Shown one piece after another: positions 6,660 through 13,190 of a DNA stretch of 13,190 nucleotides. This DNA comes from Pirellulales bacterium (GTDB lineage Bacteria; Planctomycetota; Planctomycetia; Pirellulales; JALHLM01): the NCBI GenBank assembly GCA_022844585.1, contig JALHLM010000118.1, forward strand, positions 1 through 13,190. Reading direction: 5' to 3'. The position numbers were made by a program, and so were the translations under genes. How positions within the stretch are numbered: the stretch's first letter is position 1; each line of letters starts with the position of its first letter. The notes beneath the pieces were generated by a model. The model ran no database searches. It was not told where the DNA came from and worked only from the letters and a program-made list of their open reading frames with translations.

Positions 6660-6770
6660 CGTTGCTTAGGGGAGCGGTTCCTTTTGAGAGTAATGACCGT
6701 GTTCAGAATGTCGTAGTTGTAAATGCCGGCGATCGATGCGCCGCCGGCTGGAGTGGCGGGACGGATCATG
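6660..6770 (-). pseudogene. Remnant of a GNAT acetyltransferase gene (5' end only)
   Basis: Read leftward from an ATG at 6770, the sequence encodes MIRPATPAGGASIAGIYNYD, against MIRPATQADAASIAGIYNYY at the intact gene (start 13036). Base similarity, roughly four in five by eye, continues to the equivalent of residue 30. There the remnant (near 6681-6694) is one base shorter than the intact copy, which shifts the frame. Weaker similarity reaches about 6660. The Gln-Asn-Thr-Val-Ile-Thr segment and everything after it, including the acetyl-CoA loop, is damaged or absent, so no functional acetyltransferase is encoded. It could be a decayed paralogue or a partial duplicate of the gene 6 kb to the right. 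Confidence 0.75.
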
Positions 6771-6960
6771 GCATTCGTGCGATGAATGGGACGGTCTGCC
6801 TCACGATGTTGTCCAGGTACGCCTAGTCTATCAGCCGCTCCTTGGTCGCGGCTCCCTCTCAACCGCCGGAAAGTGCTGGGCGCATTGACGCGCGACGGAC
6901 CGAGCTTCACACTTTAGCCAAGCGGAAGCCCACGCCGCTGAAAATGCTCTTCCTCGATTC

Positions 6961-6965
6961 AGGAG
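6961..6965 (+). promoter_or_regulatory. Shine-Dalgarno sequence for the redoxin gene
   Basis: AGGAG lies five bases before the ATG at 6971. It settles the start against the longer open frame that begins at 6842. Confidence 0.75.
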
Positions 6966-6970
6966 CAATT

Positions 6971-8113
6971 ATGATGCGCGCCCGATTGGGATTGCTGACT
7001 TGCGCCGCGCTGGCGTTCGTGCTCGGGACATTTCCTGCGTCCGCCGCGCCGGAAGGATTCACGGAGCTCAAGATCGGCGACACCGCGCCGGAATTCGATT
7101 TGCCAGGCGTTGATGGCATAAACCATCAGCTCGCCGATTTCGCCGACGCCAAACTGCTGTTGGTCATTTTCACCTGCAATCATTGCCCCACGGCTCAGGC
7201 GTATGAATCGCGCATCATGCAGCTCCATGACGACTACAAGGATCGCGGAGTCGCGCTGGTGGCGATTTCGCCGAATGACGACAAAGCCTTGCGGCTCGAC
7301 GAGTTGGGCTACACGGATCTCGGCGATTCGTTCGAGGACATGAAGCTACGAGCCGAGGAACGCGGCTTCAAGTTTCCTTATCTCTACGATGGCGACACAC
7401 AGAAAGTAGCGCTCGCCTACGGCGTCGTTGCCACGCCGCAGGCGTTTCTCTTCGACGGCGATCGCAAGCTGCGCTATGTTGGGCGAATCGACGACTCCGA
7501 GGTGAAAACCGTCAAGAGTCACGACGCGCGCAACGCGATCGACGCGCTGCTCGCCGGCAAGCCCGTGCCCGTGGAACAAACGCGCACGTTTGGTTGCTCG
7601 ACGAAATGGGCCGAGAAGCGCAAAGATGCGGCAGAGTCGATTGAGAAATGGAACGAAGAGCCGGTCGAACTGGAATCGCTGGACGAGACGACGCTCGAAA
7701 AGCTGGCCGCCAACGAAACCGATCAATTGCTCGTGGTCAACGTCTGGGCGACCTGGTGCGGTCCTTGCGTGAAAGAACTGCCCGAGTTCGTCACGATCAA
7801 CCGCATGTATCGCCAGCGCCGCTTTCGATTCGTGACGATCTGCCTCGACGAGCCAGAGCAACGCGAGGACGCGCTCGCCGTCCTGCGTAAGACGCACGCC
7901 TCCTGCACGAACTACTTCCCCGCGTTCAACGACCGGGATCGGCTGGCGGACTTGTTGGACAAGGAATGGAAAGGCCCGTTGCCCCACACGGTGCTGATCG
8001 CGCCGGGGGGCAAGGTGATCTACCGGCAAAGCGAAGAGATCAAGCCGCTGGAGCTGCGCCGCGAGATCGTCAAAGTGCTGGGCAGAACCTATGGCAGCGA
8101 TCCAGAAAAGTAG
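6971..8113 (+). CDS. Exported tandem redoxin / TlpA-like thioredoxin protein
   Basis: The 380-residue product has a Sec signal (residues 1-26, ending ASAAP) and two thioredoxin folds in a row. Domain 1 (about 30-195) is a peroxiredoxin/redoxin-like unit: IGDTAPEFDLPG (35-46), the redox pair CNHC (69-72), and cis-Pro P156 in VATPQAF. A linker carries FGCSTKWA (207-214), often seen after this type of domain in planctomycetes. Domain 2 (about 235-375) is TlpA/ResA-like with WATWCGPC (259-266) and a cis-Pro at P338. Acting outside the cytoplasm, it would reduce or isomerise disulfides, or keep the haem-ligating cysteines of exported cytochromes reduced; that role is inferred from the c-type cytochrome gene two places downstream. 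It is probably the first gene of an operon with the next two (81-base gap). Confidence 0.92.
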   Translation: MMRARLGLLTCAALAFVLGTFPASAAPEGFTELKIGDTAPEFDLPGVDGINHQLADFADAKLLLVIFTCNHCPTAQAYESRIMQLHDDYKDRGVALVAISPNDDKALRLDELGYTDLGDSFEDMKLRAEERGFKFPYLYDGDTQKVALAYGVVATPQAFLFDGDRKLRYVGRIDDSEVKTVKSHDARNAIDALLAGKPVPVEQTRTFGCSTKWAEKRKDAAESIEKWNEEPVELESLDETTLEKLAANETDQLLVVNVWATWCGPCVKELPEFVTINRMYRQRRFRFVTICLDEPEQREDALAVLRKTHASCTNYFPAFNDRDRLADLLDKEWKGPLPHTVLIAPGGKVIYRQSEEIKPLELRREIVKVLGRTYGSDPEK

Positions 8114-8194
8114 GAGGTCGCCGCCTTCGGCCAGCATAATGGCGGTCGAGCAACGGCAAACTTGATTCGGACCTCCGGTCCGCTCCTGTCCATC

Positions 8195-9589
8195 ATGATG
8201 CATCATCGGCTATCGCGCGCTGAACGTGCTGTCCTTAGTTTGTTGGCGTGCTGGTTGAGCGTTTCACTGGTCACCAGCGCGTTCGCCGCGGAGCCGAAGT
8301 TGGCAGGGCTCAAGGTAGGCGTCGCGGCCGCCGATTTTGCGGCCGACGACTCGATGGTGATTGCCGGCGGCATCGGGCCTGGGAAGGCGGTGGGGCAGGA
8401 AGGCCAATTACGGGCCGTGGCCGTGGTGCTGGAGCACCCGACGAGTGGACGCTTCGCCGTCGTGGCCTGCGATTGCTTGTTCGTCACCCGCGCGATGGTG
8501 GACGCGGCGCTGGTGGAAATTGAAGAGCGCTGCGGCATTCCGCCAGCGCATGTGCTCGTCAACGCCACGCATACGCACAGCGCCCCGAGCACGACGCGGA
8601 TCCACGGCTACGACGCTGACGAAAAGTTTGTCCGCAGCGTGGATCAGGGCATTGTGCAGGCGGTCGTCGACGCTTCAGCGCGGATGCAGGACAATTGTCA
8701 GTTTGCCTTTCATCTCGCCGAGGAAAAGACGGTCGGCGAAAACAGCCGGCTTCGATTGGCCGACGAAACGATCTATTGGGTCGGTCCTCGCGACGACGCC
8801 GTGGGGCCGACAGGACCCTTCGATCCGCAGTTGCCCGTGCTGGCGTTTCGCGGACCGGACCAACGCGTGTTGGGCGTGATTTACAACCACTCGACGCACA
8901 CCATCGGCAGCCTGAGGCCGCAGGTGCGTTCTCCCTCGTTCTATGGCCTCGCCGCGCAGCAACTGGAGGCCGAGTTGGGGGCCACAGTTTGTTTTTTGGA
9001 AGGCGCATCCGGTTCGACGCACAACCTTGGGGCCGTGACCACGGCCGAGGCCGTGGAACGCATGAAGGGGACGATTCGCGATGCACTGCAAAAGCTGGAA
9101 ACGCGGCCGGTGGATCGGGTCGTTTCACTTAAGCGATCGTTCAAGTTCCGCGTGCGGACGTTCGACGAAGCCGTCGAAGATGAGAAGGTGGTTTCCTACT
9201 GCCGCAAACGCATGCCGACCTACGCCGACACGACGATCGACATTTTCCGCCAGATGCGCAAGGAACTAAAGCCCTTCCAGGGGGACGAACGAGAGACTTG
9301 GATTCAGGTGTTGATCATTGGCGACGTCGCTCTCTGCGGCGTTCCGGCCGAATTCTTCACCCAACTCGGCATGGACATCAAAGCCCGTTCACCCTTCGCG
9401 CACACCTACGTGGCGGAGCTCGCGAACGATTGGATCGGATACTTGCCCGATGAGGAGGCGCATCGACTGGGCGGCTATCAGACCTGGACGGGCCATCACA
9501 GTTATGCGGAACCCGGGACAGGTGAGCGCGTCGTCGACGCCGTCGTCGAGTTGCTGCGCGAAGCGTCAACTGGAACAGGTAAACCGTGA
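8195..9589 (+). CDS. Exported neutral/alkaline ceramidase-like hydrolase
   Basis: The 464-residue product has a signal peptide (hydrophobic core about residues 12-31, ending AFAAE). The rest fits the N-terminal catalytic domain of neutral/alkaline non-lysosomal ceramidases: NATHTHSAP (123-131) and NHSTHT (231-236) supply the likely zinc-binding histidines, and GASGSTHN (270-277) sits where true ceramidases have the GDVSPN nucleophile loop. EPGTGERVVDAVVELL is near the C-terminus. Ceramidases hydrolyse the amide bond of ceramide, but the altered loop makes the substrate uncertain; many planctomycetes carry such proteins without known ceramide. The ATG at 8195 (or 8198) is chosen because it opens the signal peptide; there is no Shine-Dalgarno sequence, and a TTG at 8162 opens the same frame. 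The stop overlaps the next start (TGATG), so the two are translationally coupled. Confidence 0.87.
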   Translation: MMHHRLSRAERAVLSLLACWLSVSLVTSAFAAEPKLAGLKVGVAAADFAADDSMVIAGGIGPGKAVGQEGQLRAVAVVLEHPTSGRFAVVACDCLFVTRAMVDAALVEIEERCGIPPAHVLVNATHTHSAPSTTRIHGYDADEKFVRSVDQGIVQAVVDASARMQDNCQFAFHLAEEKTVGENSRLRLADETIYWVGPRDDAVGPTGPFDPQLPVLAFRGPDQRVLGVIYNHSTHTIGSLRPQVRSPSFYGLAAQQLEAELGATVCFLEGASGSTHNLGAVTTAEAVERMKGTIRDALQKLETRPVDRVVSLKRSFKFRVRTFDEAVEDEKVVSYCRKRMPTYADTTIDIFRQMRKELKPFQGDERETWIQVLIIGDVALCGVPAEFFTQLGMDIKARSPFAHTYVAELANDWIGYLPDEEAHRLGGYQTWTGHHSYAEPGTGERVVDAVVELLREASTGTGKP

Positions 9590-12507
9590 TGCGTAACGCG
9601 TCGTTGAGCGCAGTGTTGCTTGTCGCAATCAGTATTCTCGTCGACGCGCCGTCGCGTGCGCAAGAAACGGCGCCAGGGCCGCGGTCGCCGTCCGAGGAAG
9701 CGGCGACGTTTCAATTGGCGGATCCGGCCTTGGTGGTCGAGCTGGTCGCGAGCGAGCCGGATGTGACGAGTCCAGTGGCCTTGGCCTGGGACGCGGATGG
9801 ACGGCTGTATGTCGCGGAGATGAATGACTATCCGATTGGGCCCGAGGCGGGGCGCATCCGACGACTGGAAGACCGCGATGGCGATGGACGCTATGAAACG
9901 TCCGTGGTGTTCGCCGACAAGTTGCGGTTTCCCAATAGCGTGTTGCCATTCCGTGATGGCGTGTTGGTCACGGCGGCGCCGGACTTGTTATGGCTGCGCG
10001 ACAGCGACGGCGACGGGCGCGCCGAGACGCGGGAAGTGATCTACACGGGCTTCGGCGAGGGGAACCAGCAGTTGCGAGCCAATGGGTTGACGTGGGGGCT
10101 CGACAATTGGATTTACGGCGCGAACGGCCGTAACGACGGGGAAGTTCAGCGCGTCGGCAAAGAAAACGAACCGGCCGTTTCGTTGCGGGCCAGCGATTTT
10201 CGCTTCCGTCCGGATTTCAGCGAACTCCAAGCCTTGCCAGGGCAGAGTCAGTTTGGCCTTGCCAAGGATGACTGGGGCGAACGGTTCTTGTCGTGGAACA
10301 CCATTCCGATTCGCCACGCGCTGCTGGATGCGGCCGCGGTGCGGCACAGCCCGCGACTGAGCGCTCACGCGATTCGCGATATTGCCGATCCCGCTGACAG
10401 GGGCGAGGTGTTTCCCATTGCGCCGCGTCCGCAGACATTCAATGCGGAACGTACCGATTACTACAACGCGCTCTGCGGACTAACGATCCTGCGCGGCGGC
10501 GCATTGGGCGAGGCCTATCGCGGCAACGCGTTTGTCGGTGAATCGCTGACGAGCCTGGTCCATCGCCGGGTGCTCGTGCCGGACGGCCCGACGTTTGTAT
10601 CGCAGCGGGGGGAGGCGCGAAAAGAGTTCCTCGCCGCGGCCGATCCTTGGTTTCATCCGGTGTTCTGCGGGACCGGCCCGGACGGCGCGCTTTACATTGC
10701 GGACTTTTATCGCCGCTGGGTCGAACATCCGCAGTTTGTGGCGGATGAGTCGCAGCGACAACAAGTCGATTGGCGCGAAGGCGCGGCGCATGGCCGAATT
10801 TGGCGAGTGCGGCGTAGGGATAGTGCGGCGAAGACAGACGCCGGCCCATGCCTGAATAGCGCTACGGCGGCCGAATTGGTCCGTACGTTGGAACACGACA
10901 ACGGCTGGCATCGCGACACCGCACAGCGATTGCTGGTGGAACGGCAAGACCGCACTTCGATACCAATACTGCGCGCCATGTGTGCGCATGGCGAGGCGCC
11001 GCTAACGCGATTGCACGCGATGTATACGTTAGACGGCCTGAACGCCTTGACGAGCGGCGATGTGGCGGCGGGCGTCGGCGATCGCCATCCCAACGTGCGA
11101 CGTCATGCCTGGCGAGCCTTGTCTCGACTGGAATCGCCTGAGGCATTTTGGCGGCGATTGAGCGACGCCATTCCGATCGAAAATGATCCAGGCGTGCAAT
11201 TTGAGCTGGCGTTCCTGCTCGGAAGAGCGAACGGCGCGGCTAAGGCCCCGCTATTGGCCGCGATGAGCAAACATACAGGGTCCGATCACTGGGTGTGTCT
11301 GGCGATTTCCGCCGGTCTCGAAGACTGCGCACCGGAGTTTCTCAGGGAATTCGCTAGCGGAAAGGCAGACGAGCCCAGCGCGTTCGCGCGCGAGCAACTG
11401 GAGTTGCTGGAGCAAGCGGCGATGATTGCCACGGAACGCGAACCTGTATTGGAGCACAACGTCGCAATGAAACTCCTCGTAACGCCAGCGAAGTCACTTG
11501 CGCCAGCGGCTCAACGCGCGATCTTCGTTGGTCTGGCACGCGCTCTCGCGAGTCGCCAAGAATCCCTGCGACAATTGATCCAGCTGCCGCCAGCTGGCCA
11601 GGAAATTCAGGCCAAACAACTGTCCTCGCTGTTGGGAACGGCGCTGCATGACGCGTTGGACGGCGATGCGCCGGATGATGATCGCATCCTGGCGATTCAA
11701 ACGGTCGCGCTGGGCGGCACGACCTTGAATGCCCGCGCGCTTTTGGAGTTGCTGAGTCCTGCCCGGCCGCAACCCATTCAGTCTGCGACGGCGACAGCAC
11801 TCGGAGAGTTGACGGATCCAGAACTGGCCGCGGACTTGTTTGCCGCTTGGAGCGAATACTCCACGTCGACGCGGCAAACCCTTGCAGTCGCCGCGCTCAG
11901 GACTCCCGTCACCGCCGCCGGACTTCTCGCCGCAGTGGCGGAAGGCGAGATTCCCGCCGTTGAGATCGATGCGACGACGCGCGATGCACTACTCCAGCAT
12001 CCGCAGGCGGCGATCCGCGCCGCGGCCGAGAAAGTACTGGCCGCGGCTCGGCCGGAGCCGCGCCAGCAGGTGTTGGAGGAGTATCAGGCAGCGCTCACCC
12101 TCACTGGCATCGCGAGTCACGGCGAACAACTCTTTCGAGAGCATTGCGCCAGTTGCCACGTGATGCGCGGCGTCGGGCGGCGCGTCGGACCAGATTTGTC
12201 CGGCATAGGTTCGCGGTCGAAAGAGAACATACTGCAAGACATTCTCGACCCGAGCCAGCAAGCAACGCCGAACTACTTGAGCTACTCCGCCATCAGCGCG
12301 GACGGACGCGTGTATGCCGGACTTGTGTCCGCCGAGACCACGGAATCAGTCACGCTGCGCCAGGCGGAGGGAATGGAAGTCACGCTGAAACGCGCCGAGC
12401 TCGAATCACTCCATGCCAGCGGAGCATCGCTGATGCCCGCGGGATTCGAGCAACGGCTTACCGTGCAGGATATAGCCGATCTCTTGGCGTTTCTGCACGC
12501 GCCGTGA
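9589..12507 (+). CDS. PVC-type membrane-bound dehydrogenase with C-terminal cytochrome c (heme-binding) domain
   Basis: The 972-residue exported protein has a signal peptide (residues 1-25) and three parts. Residues about 38-410 form a propeller-like putative dehydrogenase domain of the type expanded in Planctomycetes and Verrucomicrobia; it includes two acidic loops, DRDGDG (95-100) and DSDGDG (138-143), that look able to bind calcium. Residues about 425-835 are helical and repetitive (HEAT-like), a probable scaffold. Residues about 840-972 are the Pirellula/Verrucomicrobium-type heme-binding domain with HCASCH (852-857), covalent haem on C853 and C856 with H857 as proximal ligand; M949 in SLMPAGF is a candidate sixth ligand. 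It likely oxidises an organic substrate outside the cytoplasm and passes electrons to haem; the substrate is unknown. The ATG at 9589 overlaps the previous stop by one base; a GTG at 9586 is less likely. Confidence 0.93.
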   Translation: MRNASLSAVLLVAISILVDAPSRAQETAPGPRSPSEEAATFQLADPALVVELVASEPDVTSPVALAWDADGRLYVAEMNDYPIGPEAGRIRRLEDRDGDGRYETSVVFADKLRFPNSVLPFRDGVLVTAAPDLLWLRDSDGDGRAETREVIYTGFGEGNQQLRANGLTWGLDNWIYGANGRNDGEVQRVGKENEPAVSLRASDFRFRPDFSELQALPGQSQFGLAKDDWGERFLSWNTIPIRHALLDAAAVRHSPRLSAHAIRDIADPADRGEVFPIAPRPQTFNAERTDYYNALCGLTILRGGALGEAYRGNAFVGESLTSLVHRRVLVPDGPTFVSQRGEARKEFLAAADPWFHPVFCGTGPDGALYIADFYRRWVEHPQFVADESQRQQVDWREGAAHGRIWRVRRRDSAAKTDAGPCLNSATAAELVRTLEHDNGWHRDTAQRLLVERQDRTSIPILRAMCAHGEAPLTRLHAMYTLDGLNALTSGDVAAGVGDRHPNVRRHAWRALSRLESPEAFWRRLSDAIPIENDPGVQFELAFLLGRANGAAKAPLLAAMSKHTGSDHWVCLAISAGLEDCAPEFLREFASGKADEPSAFAREQLELLEQAAMIATEREPVLEHNVAMKLLVTPAKSLAPAAQRAIFVGLARALASRQESLRQLIQLPPAGQEIQAKQLSSLLGTALHDALDGDAPDDDRILAIQTVALGGTTLNARALLELLSPARPQPIQSATATALGELTDPELAADLFAAWSEYSTSTRQTLAVAALRTPVTAAGLLAAVAEGEIPAVEIDATTRDALLQHPQAAIRAAAEKVLAAARPEPRQQVLEEYQAALTLTGIASHGEQLFREHCASCHVMRGVGRRVGPDLSGIGSRSKENILQDILDPSQQATPNYLSYSAISADGRVYAGLVSAETTESVTLRQAEGMEVTLKRAELESLHASGASLMPAGFEQRLTVQDIADLLAFLHAP

Positions 12508-12550
12508 GCACATGAAAGGTCGGCTCGAAGGGGGCATTCCATTCCAGGCG

Positions 12551-13036
12551 TCAAAGCAAGCATTCCCAGTAACCGACATCGAGCCACTGGTTGAATTTGA
12601 AACCGACTTCCTGGAAGTGGGCGACTTTGGTCATGCCGAACTTTTCGTGGAGGGCGACGCTGGCGGGGTTGGGCAAAGTGATGCCGCCGATCACGACGTG
12701 GAAGCCGGCGCGCTTTAATTCAGCAAACAGCGCTCTGTAGAGTTGCGAGCCCCAACCGCGACTGGTGCATTCGTGGGCCAGGTAGACGGTCGCCTCGACG
12801 GAATAACGATAGGCGGAACGGACCTCCCATTTCGAGGCGTAGGCATAGCCAAGGACCTCGCCCTGTTCTTCCGCGACCAGCCATGGCAAGGCGTCCGCCT
12901 GAACGTCGCGGATGCGGGCCGCCATGACGTCGACGGGGACCGGTTCCTCTTCGAACGTGATGACCGTGTTCTGAATGTAATAGTTATAGATGCCGGCGAT
13001 CGATGCGGCGTCGGCTTGGGTGGCGGGGCGGATCAT
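12551..13036 (-). CDS. GNAT family N-acetyltransferase, phosphinothricin/methionine-sulfone acetyltransferase type
   Basis: The 161-residue cytoplasmic enzyme transfers acetyl from acetyl-CoA to an amine. MIRPATQADAASIAGIYNYY (1-20), SAYRYSVEATVYLAHE (74-89), the acetyl-CoA pyrophosphate loop TSRGWGSQLY (91-100), NPASVALHEKFGM (123-135) and FKFNQWLDVGYW (146-157) are the pattern of the phosphinothricin N-acetyltransferase / amino-acid N-acyltransferase group. The acceptor cannot be inferred; in this group annotated resistance to phosphinothricin is often not the native role. The length is normal (about 160-180). It is transcribed alone, converging on the cytochrome gene with 43 bases between stops. 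There is no strong ribosome site. A frameshifted relative of its first 30 codons lies at 6660-6770. Confidence 0.92.
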   Translation of the reverse strand: MIRPATQADAASIAGIYNYYIQNTVITFEEEPVPVDVMAARIRDVQADALPWLVAEEQGEVLGYAYASKWEVRSAYRYSVEATVYLAHECTSRGWGSQLYRALFAELKRAGFHVVIGGITLPNPASVALHEKFGMTKVAHFQEVGFKFNQWLDVGYWECLL

Positions 13037-13142
13037 GACGCTCTTTCGAGGGAGTGAAGCAATTGCCGTGCGATGGACAAGCTTTGGCGTTCCGCGGTTC
13101 AGACCTTCCAGATACAGCCGCAGAATGTTTGACGTCGGGTGC

Positions 13143-13165
13143 CACTGGCGGCTCGTCCGCCAGTG
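13143..13165. repeat. Perfect 9-bp inverted repeat, probably part of a dispersed element
   Basis: CACTGGCGG at 13143-13151 and CCGCCAGTG at 13157-13165 are exact reverse complements around a five-base loop, CTCGT. Paired, this gives a GC-rich hairpin. It lies about 110 bases upstream of the GNAT start and continues into sequence cut by the window edge. From memory, similar CACTGGCGG/CCGCCAGTG hairpins recur between genes in Pirellulales-like genomes; that was not checked here. There is no T-run, so it is not a typical intrinsic terminator. Confidence 0.7.
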
Positions 13166-13190
13166 CCGGCGTTGGAACGGCCATCGAGGC

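Larger units (their letters stand above)
6382..6970. other. Long intergenic region with repeat copy B and GNAT remnant
   Basis: These 589 bases lie between divergent genes. They hold repeat copy B (6514-6608), a broken 5' end of a GNAT gene (about 6660-6770), and the leader of the redoxin gene. Open frames crossing it are short and lack coding character. The promoter for the downstream three-gene unit should lie in 6771-6960, but no elements could be assigned. Confidence 0.55.

Noticed and set aside
6581..6910. 109-codon minus-strand frame as an intact protein
   Set aside because: Only about 30 residues in the middle resemble a GNAT start; both ends are unrelated sequence, and the similarity breaks at a one-base shift.
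7346..8206. 286-codon minus-strand open frame opposite the redoxin gene
   Set aside because: The plus strand shows two complete thioredoxin domains here; the minus frame has none.
12508..12550. Bidirectional terminator between the convergent cytochrome and GNAT genes
   Set aside because: There is no stable hairpin followed by a T-run on either strand in these 43 bases.
12984..13184. 66-codon minus-strand frame at the right edge
   Set aside because: It overlaps the GNAT start in another frame and begins within the inverted repeat, so it is a by-product of that repeat.
1..13190. CRISPR array, tRNA, rRNA, transposase or phage genes
   Set aside because: No regularly spaced repeats, cloverleaf-like sequence, rRNA words or recombinase motifs were found on either strand.

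Overview
The window looks like a chromosomal piece of a planctomycete, probably close to Pirellulales. Support: high GC, many exported proteins of families expanded in that group (PVC-type heme-binding dehydrogenase/cytochrome, ceramidase-like hydrolase, tandem redoxin protein, DUF1326), weak or absent Shine-Dalgarno sequences at several starts, and a dispersed-type inverted repeat at the right edge. This is inferred from gene content alone, since no rRNA or marker gene is present.

Left part, minus strand, 1-2154: a two-subunit molybdenum hydroxylase of the xanthine dehydrogenase/aldehyde oxidase family. The small iron-sulfur subunit has a Tat signal and is followed, with an 8-base overlap, by the large molybdopterin subunit, which runs off the left edge. 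The small subunit keeps the C-terminal [2Fe-2S] ligands but has serine at three of four N-terminal [2Fe-2S] ligand positions.

2347-4267, minus strand: three closely spaced genes for exported proteins, in transcription order a DUF1326 protein, an unrecognised secreted protein, and a small secreted protein with a cysteine-rich C-terminus. They are probably one operon reading toward the molybdenum enzyme genes, with a gap of about 190 bases between the two groups.

4502-5858, plus strand: a secreted right-handed parallel beta-helix protein, divergent from the DUF1326 operon. 5861-6970 is mostly accessory: a small membrane protein with split CxxC pairs, two diverged copies of a short repeat on either side of it, and a frameshifted remnant of the 5' end of a GNAT acetyltransferase gene whose intact relative lies at 12551-13036.

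6971-12507, plus strand: a likely three-gene operon for exported proteins: a tandem redoxin/TlpA-like thioredoxin protein, a neutral ceramidase-like hydrolase, and a 972-residue PVC-type protein with an N-terminal propeller-like domain, a helical-repeat middle and a C-terminal cytochrome c domain. The last two overlap (TGATG). A convergent GNAT acetyltransferase gene and a perfect 9-bp inverted repeat close the window.

No tRNA, rRNA, CRISPR array, transposase or phage gene was seen. No complete new system is evident. The most unusual items are the altered iron-sulfur subunit, the DUF1326 gene trio, and the GNAT remnant with the neighbouring repeats.
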